Assembly: GCA_964388235.1 (NCBI GenBank)
Contig: CAYLXN010000002.1
Coordinates: forward strand, 1-64,000
DNA from: CAYLXN01 sp964388235
Lineage (GTDB): Bacteria; Patescibacteriota; Saccharimonadia; Saccharimonadales; Saccharimonadaceae
Length of the DNA: 64,000 bases
Direction of reading: 5' to 3'
The position numbers and the translations under genes were made by a program. Positions 49,427 to 57,770 of the stretch are shown here, in pieces. Under the pieces are notes generated by a model. The model was not told where the DNA came from. It did not search any database and saw only the letters and a program-made list of their open reading frames with translations. Position 1 is the stretch's first letter, and each line of letters starts with the position of its first letter.

Positions 49427-52318
49427 TTATCGGCGAGGCCGTGGTTGTCTATTCGGGCGCCTACGATTTCGCTTCTTTGGCTTGTTGGTAATTATAGTGC
49501 CAGTACTATCTTGTTCTACCACGCTTTTATTCTTTATTCGCGGGTTGATAATTAACAGAGGCGACTCCCCTGTTGCAGGCTGGTCGTTGCTTTTTGCTGA
49601 CTCCGCAACTTTCTGTGGTGTGGATTTAGCTTTTTGCTGTTTTTTAGTCTTAGTTTCTTCAAATAGTGACTTAATATCCTTTAAGGTGTTTTTATCTAGC
49701 CCAGTAGCCGGCTTAACGGGTTGATTTGAAGCTTCTCGAGGGGCTTTTTTAAACTTTTTCTTAGGAGTTTGGGGTTTGGGGTCGGTAGAGATTTCATTAG
49801 CTGCGAGTTGACTTGGGCTGACCTTGGTTGGATTGAAGGGTAAATTGTTGGTTGGCTGCTGTCGCTGCTCATTAAACCTTTGGCGAGAGGCCGTATCAAA
49901 TTGACCAGGGATTTTGATGATTTCTTTGATTTCACGTTCGACTTCGGCTCGAGAGCGGCTGTAGCGACGACGACTAATCTCAATTATTTGGCTACTGTAG
50001 TCGTAAGTCGACTTAGGTAGAGTCAAGGTAGTGGCTGAGAAGGCAGATTGTTTCTCTCCATTAACAATCATGCTGGTAATAAAACTACGGTTATGCATGC
50101 TAACTAAATCTTGAGCTTCAAAAACTGGCTCAAATTGCTTCGACAGGATCGGAGCGTCATCTGGCGATACGCGGAAGGAAATCATCGAACCGACGTTGCC
50201 AAAGACCGCATCACGGACGTTTTCTTCCATTTGAGAGATATATTGGTTGGCTACGGTTAAGTTTAAGCCGTACTTTCGGGCTTCAGAGAGGATAGTTGCG
50301 AAAGAATCAGTGGCGAAGTTTTGGAACTCATCAACGTACAAATAAAACGGTCTTCGATCGTGGACATTGGGGATGTCAGAGCGGCTCATGGCTGCCAATT
50401 GGATCTTAGTGACCAGGAACGATCCTAAAATAGCGGCGTTGTCTTCACCGATCAGGCCTTTTGATAAGTTAACAATTAAGATTTTACCTGAATCCATGAT
50501 TTCTCGAATATCAAAGGTTGATTTTGGCTGGCCGATGATGTTGCGGATGATCGGGTTGGCGGTAAAGGCACCGACTTTATTTAAAACTGGGGCGACAGCC
50601 TCAGTGGCATACTTTTCGTTCCAGCTAGCAAATTCACTCTTCCAGAACTGGAGAGTCATGGTGTCGTTGACATAATGCAAAGTTTCTTTGCGGAATTCTT
50701 TGTCGGTGAGCATGCGAGTGATGTCTAGCATGGTTGAATCAGGCCTTTCGACCAATGCTAAAATGGTAAAACGCAAAATATGCTCTAGCCTTGGTCCCCA
50801 AGAATCGCCGAACATTCGTTTTAGAACGCCAATTACTTCAGAGGAAATATTAGTTCGTTGGTCGGGGTGAGTGACTTCGAGTGGGTTGAAACCAAGCGGA
50901 AAAGCCGTATCGGCTGGATTGAAATAAACCACATCTTGGACTCGCCGCTCGGGGATGAATTTCATATTATTAACTGCAAAATCGCCGTGCGGATCGATGA
51001 TGGCGTAGCCTTGATTGTGGTAGATATCGCTTAGCGCCAATAGCTCTAGAGTACCCGACTTTCCAGCTCCAGTTTGACCAATTATATAAATGTGACGCGA
51101 ACGATCGTTGCGCAGAATGCCGAATTGATGTCGAATGCCGCGGAAATTGGTTAAGCCAAAGGCCGAAACGTTGGGATTAACTGGGTCGCCAGGTCTAAGA
51201 ATTGGTAATTTGGCTGGCGGTTCAGCGGTTTTATTTGATGCCCAGACGATATTTGGTGTTTCTACGTTGGTGTGCGGTAAGTGATAAACGCTGGCTAATT
51301 CTTCAATGTTTAAGATGTAGCCGCTGTTTAATGGAAAGGCTCGCTGGCTATAATTTTCTATACCTGATGGGCTATAGGAAGTGTTAGACAACTTAAAGCC
51401 GTTGAGGTTGGTGCTATTAAACTGCTTAAAAGTTCCGACTAAAGCTTGCATTTGCAAACGAGCTTTGGCTTCGTCATTGCCGAGAAAAGCTAAGCGAATC
51501 TTGACCTTGTAGCCAAGTTTAGTGGCTTTATTTTCAGCTTCACTAATTCGAACCTTGTCTCGCTCTGAAATTTCAACTTTTGCTTCGCTAGCCTCGCCTT
51601 GCTCTGGGGCTTTCCACAAGGCTTCAAATAGCATCAAAAACCATTTAGGGTCGAAAGTTAGCCAGCTTTTGGTGCCTTCCTTGATCGATTTGATCCAAGA
51701 TTCTGAATCCTTGTGCCAAGAGTCGGCGATCGGACGAGCTAAGATCTGCACCCAAAGCTCTTCATTGGTGTCTTCCATTTTGGCTAAAGTGCCAGTAATT
51801 CCCGCCAGCGGGTCGACTTCAAAGCCGTTGAAAGTTCTGATCGGTAGAAAATCAACGTCCGTTAAGTTTAGCTCAGCGGTGTAAGTCACCTGATGATTGT
51901 CTTTAGTGGCGTAGTCTGCCGCGGCGGCCTTAATTTGAACACTCGGGTATTGAGAATAAATCTGTCCCTCGACAAAATTCTGGAGCGCTTTTGGCACCCA
52001 GACGTAAAATCTAATTTGCCCGTTTGACGAGGCGATTTCCATGCTGATATGCTCTTGAATATTGTTGTTGGCTCTAAGTGAATCAGGATCTCTTAAGATG
52101 CCATGCAAGCTAGCAAATAATTGCTCGGCGGCCAGTTCTGATTTATCATTGGTTTTTGGAATTTCGAGCATCAGTAGGACACTGTCAAATTCAGGGCTAG
52201 TAGTGTTTTGGTTGAGTTTTTTGTAATTGCGCCAAGTTAAGAAGAATAAAATACCGGTTAAGGGCATCCAGATATACCAGCTGGTAATAAATTCGAAAAA
52301 ATCTCCAATAAGTCCCAT
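49427..52318 (-). CDS. VirD4/TraG-like type IV secretion ATPase
   Basis: The 963-residue protein has an N-terminal membrane helix (~12-28), a domain of ~350 residues of the kind that precedes the ATPase in Patescibacteria homologues, and a P-loop motor: Walker A GQTGAGKSG (~413-421), PHGDFA, Walker B FYLYVDEFQNFA (~660), then VANQYISQM. The C-terminal ~200 residues are Lys/Pro-rich and disordered. It resembles conjugative coupling proteins and DUF87-type pumps that move DNA or proteins through the membrane. No other type IV secretion gene is adjacent, so its channel is encoded elsewhere or it works alone. Confidence 0.85.
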   Translation of the reverse strand: MGLIGDFFEFITSWYIWMPLTGILFFLTWRNYKKLNQNTTSPEFDSVLLMLEIPKTNDKSELAAEQLFASLHGILRDPDSLRANNNIQEHISMEIASSNGQIRFYVWVPKALQNFVEGQIYSQYPSVQIKAAAADYATKDNHQVTYTAELNLTDVDFLPIRTFNGFEVDPLAGITGTLAKMEDTNEELWVQILARPIADSWHKDSESWIKSIKEGTKSWLTFDPKWFLMLFEALWKAPEQGEASEAKVEISERDKVRISEAENKATKLGYKVKIRLAFLGNDEAKARLQMQALVGTFKQFNSTNLNGFKLSNTSYSPSGIENYSQRAFPLNSGYILNIEELASVYHLPHTNVETPNIVWASNKTAEPPAKLPILRPGDPVNPNVSAFGLTNFRGIRHQFGILRNDRSRHIYIIGQTGAGKSGTLELLALSDIYHNQGYAIIDPHGDFAVNNMKFIPERRVQDVVYFNPADTAFPLGFNPLEVTHPDQRTNISSEVIGVLKRMFGDSWGPRLEHILRFTILALVERPDSTMLDITRMLTDKEFRKETLHYVNDTMTLQFWKSEFASWNEKYATEAVAPVLNKVGAFTANPIIRNIIGQPKSTFDIREIMDSGKILIVNLSKGLIGEDNAAILGSFLVTKIQLAAMSRSDIPNVHDRRPFYLYVDEFQNFATDSFATILSEARKYGLNLTVANQYISQMEENVRDAVFGNVGSMISFRVSPDDAPILSKQFEPVFEAQDLVSMHNRSFITSMIVNGEKQSAFSATTLTLPKSTYDYSSQIIEISRRRYSRSRAEVEREIKEIIKIPGQFDTASRQRFNEQRQQPTNNLPFNPTKVSPSQLAANEISTDPKPQTPKKKFKKAPREASNQPVKPATGLDKNTLKDIKSLFEETKTKKQQKAKSTPQKVAESAKSNDQPATGESPLLIINPRIKNKSVVEQDSTGTIITNKPKKRNRRRPNRQPRPRR

Positions 52319-52370
52319 AATTACCCTTCTATTATCGCATTATTGTTTAAAAAATACAATAACGGCTATG

Positions 52371-53426
52371 CTATATTTTGACTGGTTGGTAGCTGTAGGT
52401 TGATTTAGCGGTTCGCTTGAATTCGGGTCGTGACTGAAGATTTAGCAAAATCGTCGTTTCTTTGACTCGGCGATGCTTGAGGACTGCGCGGACAATGTCG
52501 TCGCGGAACATTGGTTGGCCGTTTTCTTGGATGACGTCAGCGATAATTTCGGCGACGGTACCTTTTTTGTAACCCCATTCCTCAAGAGCGTAAATCCCCC
52601 GCCCGATCAGTACGAAGCGGTCGTCTTTGATTAATTCATTGTGAATGGCTTGAGGGGTAACAGTTTTTCGCTTGAAATTACTGTCTTTTATCGCTTGGTT
52701 AATTTCTGAGAAGTGCATTGGTTTCTTCTCGGTGCTTAAGACGACGTAGATTTTGTCTTTGATATTCTTAGGATTGACTTCAGGCCAACGAATTAAACCC
52801 CATTTACCGTTGAGTGTGGCTAATTTTTTCGAAACACTAGCTAGCGCTTCGATGTGGCTTGGGTGTTCGTAGTCAAGCTTTTGATCCAATTCTTCAACAG
52901 TAATTGGTTTTTTGTTGGCGCGGACAGTTTTGACGATTTCGTCAATCTTTTGGCGAGTGGATTTTTTGTCGCCATATTCGGCAATTCCTGCCGCTAGGTA
53001 ATAATTGTCGTTTTCGTCGATAGTAGTCAAGACTTCACTCACCTCAATAATAAAGGCGATTTGCGAAACTTCGATCGCAGTTGGGGCTTTGCCGATAATT
53101 TTCTCAGTTAATTTACCCATTCTGGCGATTCGTCCCATCTCGGTTAGGTTACGGATAATGGTTTTTTCAGCGGCTGGCAGTTCGGTAATCTGTTTGTCGC
53201 TAGCGGCTAGGCGAAGTCTAATTAGGATTGCCTTTTCCAGTTGGCGAACTCGTTCTCTGGTTATCCCAAGAAACTCCCCTATTTGCTCTAGGGTTTCTTT
53301 GCGGTCGGCTAGGCCAAAACGGCGAATAATAATTTCTTTTTCTCTCTCTTGTTCAGTTATACTTAAAACATCATCAATCACTTTTTTCAAGTCGATCTGT
53401 GACTGGGTTGTTTCTTGGTTTGACAT
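52371..53426 (-). CDS. Sigma-70 region 4 / HARE-HTH fusion regulator
   Basis: The start is ATG 53426, with AGAGGAAAA just before it; the ATG at 53450 would place that site in coding. About 351 residues: an N-terminal sigma region 4-like helix-turn-helix (EIIIRRFGLADRKETLEQIGEFLGITRERVRQLEKAIL, ~20-60), a helical middle, a winged-helix part, and a C-terminal HARE-HTH domain (YVVLSTEKKPMHFSEINQAIKDSNF...TPQAIHNELIKDDRFVLIGRGIYAL, ~225-295) like that of the RNA polymerase delta subunit. It lacks regions 2 and 3, so it cannot act as a full sigma factor and is likely an RNA-polymerase-associated regulator. Confidence 0.8.
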   Translation of the reverse strand: MSNQETTQSQIDLKKVIDDVLSITEQEREKEIIIRRFGLADRKETLEQIGEFLGITRERVRQLEKAILIRLRLAASDKQITELPAAEKTIIRNLTEMGRIARMGKLTEKIIGKAPTAIEVSQIAFIIEVSEVLTTIDENDNYYLAAGIAEYGDKKSTRQKIDEIVKTVRANKKPITVEELDQKLDYEHPSHIEALASVSKKLATLNGKWGLIRWPEVNPKNIKDKIYVVLSTEKKPMHFSEINQAIKDSNFKRKTVTPQAIHNELIKDDRFVLIGRGIYALEEWGYKKGTVAEIIADVIQENGQPMFRDDIVRAVLKHRRVKETTILLNLQSRPEFKRTAKSTYSYQPVKI

Positions 53427-53580
53427 GCGGCTTTTTCCTCTCTTTGACATGTTAGTTATTTTATTGTCTTACTTGTAAAATATCTAAACCACCTACTGAT
53501 ATTTATTATATAGTCAAATAATATTGTCTAAAATAATTATATCACATCAAAAACTTATAGCAACACTTTTTTATATAAAA

Positions 53581-53611
53581 AACTAGCTTAAGCACGTTGT
53601 TTAAGCTAGTT
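53581..53611 (-). terminator. Terminator of topA
   Basis: AACTAGCTTAA and TTAAGCTAGTT form an 11-bp stem with a 9-nt loop, followed by a T run on the minus strand. Confidence 0.8.
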
Positions 53612-53650
53612 GTCAACCGTAGTTAATTGCCCAAAACTGGCAACAGACGG

Positions 53651-55996
53651 TTACTTTTTTGAAACTTTTTTCTTGGTGGTCTTTTTAGATCTAGTATTAG
53701 TTTTTTTGGCTGAACCTGACTTGCTTTTGGCGGCTAATAATTCGCGTGCCTGTTTCTCGGTGATTTTAGCTGGATCAATTTTTTTCGGTATAGTGGCGTT
53801 AATTTTGCCATCGGTAACATAAGGGCCGTAGCGACCTCGGAGGGCTTTAATTTCACCAAAATCAGCAATGTTTTTCGCTTGCTCGGCCTCGAGCTTGGCC
53901 TCGTAGAGTTCTTGAGCTTCAGTGAGGCTAATTTTCAGTGGATCGTGAGGCTTGATACTGACAAATAATTTGTCGACCTGAATATAAGGCCCAAAGCGAC
54001 CGATATTGGCTTTGATATCCAAGCCGACCTGACTTAAGCCTTGCTGGCGAGTTTTACCGACCAAACGAGGCAATTTAAACATCTCGAGCGCCTGTTCTAG
54101 GCTGACCGAATCGACAGTTTGGTTTTTAGGCATTGGTGCGAACTGCGGTTTGTCGTCGTCGGTAGGGTCTCCAAGTTGCAACATCGGGCCATAACGACCA
54201 ATGCGGGCGTAAATCGGTTTCTTGGTCTTGGGGTCTAGGCCTAATTCTCTTTGTCCAGAGACTTCAGAACGCTTGATGCCACCCGATTGTTCAATTAATT
54301 CGTGAAAAGGCGTATAAAAATCGTGAAGCATTTGATTGCGGTCGATTTTTCCGTGTGCGATTTTATCAAAATCTTCTTCGACTTCAGCAGTAAAATCATA
54401 ATCAACTACCCGATCAAAATAGTCGGTCAGAAAACGATTGGTAATATCGCCAATTGAAGTTGGCACTAATTTGCCCTTGGTCGAGCCGGTTTTTTCAGTT
54501 ACCGTTGATGAGTTAATTTGATTTTGGTCTAATGTAATGACTTTTATTTCTTGATCTCGACCTTCGCTCATGCCTTTTTCGACGTAGCCTCGCTTTTGGA
54601 TTGTGTCGATGATTGTGGCGTAAGTGCTAGGTCGACCGATCCCGAGTTCTTCTAATTTTTTGACCAAACTACCTTCGGTGTAACGAGCTGGTGGTTTTTG
54701 AAAAACTTGTTTGGCGGTGGCAGTAACCAGCTCAAGTTGATCGCCAGAAGTTAATTTGGGCAGAATTACTTGCTCTTTGATTTTGCCTTCAACCTCGAGA
54801 AAACCTTTGAATAACACCACTTCGCCAGTAGTTTGCAACAGTCGCGGATCGTCTTCGATCGAAATATTAATTACTGTTTTTTCAATTTTGGCTGGTGCCA
54901 TCTGAGTGGCGATAGTTCGATTGCGGATTAAAGCGTATAGTTTTTGCTCTTGAGCGGTCGATCCAGCTTGCGGCTCAAAAATATTGGTTGGCCGAATTGC
55001 CTCGTGGGCTTCTTGGGCATTGGCTGATTTGGTTTTGAAGTTGCGGCTATGGTGATATTCTTGACCATATTTTTCAATAATGTAATTTTTACAACTAGAG
55101 AGAATTTGCTGGCTTAAATTGAGCGAATCGGTTCGCATGTAAGTGATCTTACCAGCTTGATAGAGCTTCTGGGCCAGCGACATGGTAGTTTTCGAGCTAA
55201 AACCAAGCCGAGAGTTGGCAGTTTGCTGCAGACTACTGGTGGTGAATGGGGGCGAAGGATTGCGTTTAGAGGGTTTGGTTTCGATGTCAGAGACGGTTAA
55301 TTTGGCGGTTTTTAATTTCTCAAGCAAATCCAAAACCGCTTTCTCATCGGTCAGTTTTTTGTTTAATTCAGATTGAAAAGATTCTTGCTGATTGGTTAAA
55401 TCGGCAGTTAATTTAAAGCTTGATTTACCTGTAAAATCAGTTATTTCTTGCTCTTTTTCGACGATCAGGCGGACGGCCGGCGACTGAACTCGCCCAGCAC
55501 TTTTACCACCAGGAACTTTGCGCCAAATAACTGGTGATAGCTCAAAGCCAACTAACCGATCAAGAATTTGTCGGGCTTGCTGGGCTTCGACTAATTGCAT
55601 ATCGATAGTGCGAGGGTTTTTGATGGCGGCGCTGATGGCTTCTTTGGTGATTTCATGAAAAGCAATTCGCTTGGTGGTTTTGGGGTCGAGTTTTAAGGTC
55701 TCGCACAAATGCCAAGCAATCGCCTCGCCTTCGCGGTCTTCATCAGTTGCTAGCCAAATGGTTTCAGCTTGTTTGACGGCTTTTTTAAGCTCAGTCACCA
55801 CCTTTTTCTTCTCTGAGTCAACTTCATAAATAGTTTTAAAATCATTGTCAGTGTCAACTGGCTGGACGCCGTTTTTGGCTTTGGTTGGAATCGATCGAAT
55901 GTGTCCGACGCTAGACAGCACCTTGAAATCTTTGCCTAAATATTTGCTAATAGTTTTGGCCTTAGCGGGGCTCTCAACGATAACTAAATTCTTCAT
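53651..55996 (-). CDS. topA: DNA topoisomerase I
   Basis: The 781-residue type IA enzyme has the Toprim domain (NLVIVESPAKAKTISKYLG, ATDEDREGEAIAWHL ~88-102), the active-site Tyr in KITYMRTDS (~288), the H-x-A-I-RPTN block EAHEAIRPTNIF and a C-terminal set of TopA repeat domains (GRYGPMLQLGD, IGRFGPYIQVD, LRGRYGPYVTDG) without Cys4 zinc ribbons. A Lys/Ser-rich tail ends the protein. It relaxes negative supercoils. dprA is 40 nt upstream on the same strand, giving a dprA-topA order seen in many bacteria. Confidence 0.96.
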   Translation of the reverse strand: MKNLVIVESPAKAKTISKYLGKDFKVLSSVGHIRSIPTKAKNGVQPVDTDNDFKTIYEVDSEKKKVVTELKKAVKQAETIWLATDEDREGEAIAWHLCETLKLDPKTTKRIAFHEITKEAISAAIKNPRTIDMQLVEAQQARQILDRLVGFELSPVIWRKVPGGKSAGRVQSPAVRLIVEKEQEITDFTGKSSFKLTADLTNQQESFQSELNKKLTDEKAVLDLLEKLKTAKLTVSDIETKPSKRNPSPPFTTSSLQQTANSRLGFSSKTTMSLAQKLYQAGKITYMRTDSLNLSQQILSSCKNYIIEKYGQEYHHSRNFKTKSANAQEAHEAIRPTNIFEPQAGSTAQEQKLYALIRNRTIATQMAPAKIEKTVINISIEDDPRLLQTTGEVVLFKGFLEVEGKIKEQVILPKLTSGDQLELVTATAKQVFQKPPARYTEGSLVKKLEELGIGRPSTYATIIDTIQKRGYVEKGMSEGRDQEIKVITLDQNQINSSTVTEKTGSTKGKLVPTSIGDITNRFLTDYFDRVVDYDFTAEVEEDFDKIAHGKIDRNQMLHDFYTPFHELIEQSGGIKRSEVSGQRELGLDPKTKKPIYARIGRYGPMLQLGDPTDDDKPQFAPMPKNQTVDSVSLEQALEMFKLPRLVGKTRQQGLSQVGLDIKANIGRFGPYIQVDKLFVSIKPHDPLKISLTEAQELYEAKLEAEQAKNIADFGEIKALRGRYGPYVTDGKINATIPKKIDPAKITEKQARELLAAKSKSGSAKKTNTRSKKTTKKKVSKK

Positions 55997-56035
55997 ACTG
56001 GCAACATTGTAAAGCTTTTTGGCTTGAGTTGCAAA

Positions 56036-56899
56036 TCAACCGTGAGTCCAGTTATTGCTGCCAAGGGGTTTGATCAAGCCTTTGACTTCGAGCATGGTCA
56101 GGGCGAGATTGAATTGGCTGGCGTCAATTTCAAGCTGGCTCAAGATTGCGTCACCGTCACTCTGTCCGCTGTAAATTAGATCGATAATTTGCTGTTCGAT
56201 CGGATCGGTCGATAGTGGTAATTTTGGTTGGTTTTGGTCGGTTGCTGATCCGAGTCCGAGCCGCTCCAGCACGTCTTCGGCGGAAGTGATGAGATTGGCG
56301 CCCTGCTTAATCAAATTATTACAACCTTCGGACAAGGGGCTGGTGATGTTGCCGGGGACGGCAAATACATCTCGACCTTGGGATAAAGCGTGAGCAGCGG
56401 TCGAGAGCGTGCCGCTACGTTTGGCGGCTTCAATGATAATCACGGCGTCCGCTAGACCGCTGACAAGTCGGTTGCGCTCGAGGAATTGATGTGGCATGGC
56501 CGGTTGGTCGGGTTTGTATTCGCTGATAATGGCGCCGCCAGTGTCGAGAATTTGATGTGCGAGGTTGAGATTCGTCCGCGGCGTGATGTCGTTCAAGCCC
56601 GAACCTAAAACGGCAATTGTCGTGCCTTTGGCTTCGAGGCAAGCCCGATGGGCTAGAGCGTCAATGCCGAGCGCAAGCCCGCTAATAATCACCACTCCCC
56701 TGCTGGCAAGATCAAAGGCGATCCGACCAACAATCTCTTTTCCATAGGCGGTGGGCTTACGCGAACCGACAATAGCGATTGTTGGCGGTCGGTTTGGTGG
56801 CAATTTACCTAAATAATGCAAAATTTGAGGCGGATTGTAAATATTAACCAATCCCTCTGTAAATTGGCTAGATCGTGGCTTAATTTGTATAATATTCAT
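56036..56899 (-). CDS. dprA: DNA processing protein DprA
   Basis: The 287-residue protein has the Rossmann-like DprA fold: IVGSRKPTAYG (~43-53), VVIISGLALGIDALAHRACL (~70-89), TIAVLGSGLNDITPR, FLERNRLVSGLADAVIIIEA (~137-156), SGTLSTAAHAL, VFAVPGN, and a C-terminal winged helix (DAILSQLEIDASQFNLALTMLEVKGLI). It loads RecA on incoming single-stranded DNA in natural transformation. Its gene runs into topA. A structured RNA is transcribed away from it on the other strand. Confidence 0.95.
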   Translation of the reverse strand: MNIIQIKPRSSQFTEGLVNIYNPPQILHYLGKLPPNRPPTIAIVGSRKPTAYGKEIVGRIAFDLASRGVVIISGLALGIDALAHRACLEAKGTTIAVLGSGLNDITPRTNLNLAHQILDTGGAIISEYKPDQPAMPHQFLERNRLVSGLADAVIIIEAAKRSGTLSTAAHALSQGRDVFAVPGNITSPLSEGCNNLIKQGANLITSAEDVLERLGLGSATDQNQPKLPLSTDPIEQQIIDLIYSGQSDGDAILSQLEIDASQFNLALTMLEVKGLIKPLGSNNWTHG

Positions 56900-56928
56900 G
56901 ATTTTTTAACAAAAAAGTGATTTAATAG

Positions 56929-56957
56929 TTGACATTTAATAAATAGTGTGCTACAAT
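56929..56957 (+). promoter_or_regulatory. Consensus promoter of the dprA-pth RNA (TTGACA - 17 - TACAAT)
   Basis: TTGACA (56929-56934) and TACAAT (56952-56957) are 17 nt apart, with TGC before the -10. It is among the strongest promoters in the window and has no protein gene behind it. Confidence 0.85.
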
Positions 56958-56963
56958 ATGAAG

Positions 56964-57206
56964 CGTTATTGATGGTACTTGAGAGAATCATCAATCGCAC
57001 TACAAAAATATATTTAGCGTGCATCACAAGGTAAGTATTTCTTTCTCTGATTTTTTGATGTGCGCCATAATCCCTTCAACCGGCGGACCCTAATATTGCG
57101 AGGTGGGTCACGCTTCTTAGGATAATCTCTTCTGGAGAGCCACAAACGGTGAGTTGAAGGGCCAAAAAGCGTCAGGTGATGCCCACCCTTACCTGACGCT
57201 TTTTGG
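56964..57206 (+). ncRNA. Candidate structured non-coding RNA between dprA and pth (~240 nt)
   Basis: It runs from a consensus promoter to a 16-bp intrinsic terminator and contains no ORF with a ribosome-binding site. Visible pairings: TTGATGGT/ATCATCAA at the 5' end, GCGTGCATCACAAG with GATGTGCGC, a long-range CCCTTCAAC (~57072) with GTTGAAGGG (~57153), GACCC/GGGTC inside it, and TCTC/GAGA with loop TTCTG. No SRP domain (GGAA loop with AGCAG), RNase P core or tRNA-like end is seen. It could be 6S-like, a raiA-type RNA or a new family. Confidence 0.65.
57162..57206. terminator. Terminator of the dprA-pth RNA, shared with pth
   Basis: CCAAAAAGCGTCAGGT and ACCTGACGCTTTTTGG pair perfectly over 16 bp around 13 nt. 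It ends exactly at the pth stop codon, so it can serve both transcripts. Confidence 0.9.
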
Positions 57207-57770
57207 TTAGAAAATAATTTTTGTATCAGTAAAGTTCTCCTCGATAAAAGTGTCGATTAAACGGCCCAGCTCAGGCATAATTTCTTTGAGGCGTGATAAT
57301 TCATCTTTTGAAAAACGATCAAGCACAAAATCAGTGCGAGCCATCAGCTCGGATTTTTGGTTTTTGGTGCCAATTTTAATCCGTCTGAATTGAGGGCCAA
57401 CACTATCGATGATCGACTTAATTCCCTTATTGCCGCCATAACTACCGCTGGTACGCATTTTGATGGTGCCAAAATCAATCGATAAATCATCATGAACCAC
57501 CAACAGATCTTGACCAAAATTAATATTATAAAAATCACCAATTAACTGTGCGCTGACGCCAGCTAAATTATAAAAAGTCGTTGGTTTGGCGATGATTATT
57601 TTCTCGCCGTCATCGTTTTTGTACTCGGCGATCATTGACCTAAATTTAGCCTTATGTAGCCATTTGAGATCTTTTTGTCTGGCTAGTTCGTCGGCGATCA
57701 TGAAGCCGGTGTTGTGGCGGGTGTTAGCGAATTCGTCGCCTATATTACCCAGGCCAAGGATTAATTTCAT
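57207..57770 (-). CDS. pth: Peptidyl-tRNA hydrolase
   Basis: The 187-residue enzyme has LILGLGNIGDEFANTRHNTGFM with the catalytic His (~20), a conserved Asn (TFYNLAG, ~68), VVHDDLSIDFG with the Asp (~93) and GSYGGNKGIKSII. It frees tRNA from dropped-off peptidyl-tRNA. The start overlaps the gpmI stop by 4 nt (ATGA), so the two are co-translated. Confidence 0.96.
   Translation of the reverse strand: MKLILGLGNIGDEFANTRHNTGFMIADELARQKDLKWLHKAKFRSMIAEYKNDDGEKIIIAKPTTFYNLAGVSAQLIGDFYNINFGQDLLVVHDDLSIDFGTIKMRTSGSYGGNKGIKSIIDSVGPQFRRIKIGTKNQKSELMARTDFVLDRFSKDELSRLKEIMPELGRLIDTFIEENFTDTKIIF

Noticed and set aside
56964..57206. SRP (4.5S/6S) RNA
   Set aside because: The conserved helix with a GGAA loop and AGCAG/GTCAGG internal loop cannot be found on either strand.
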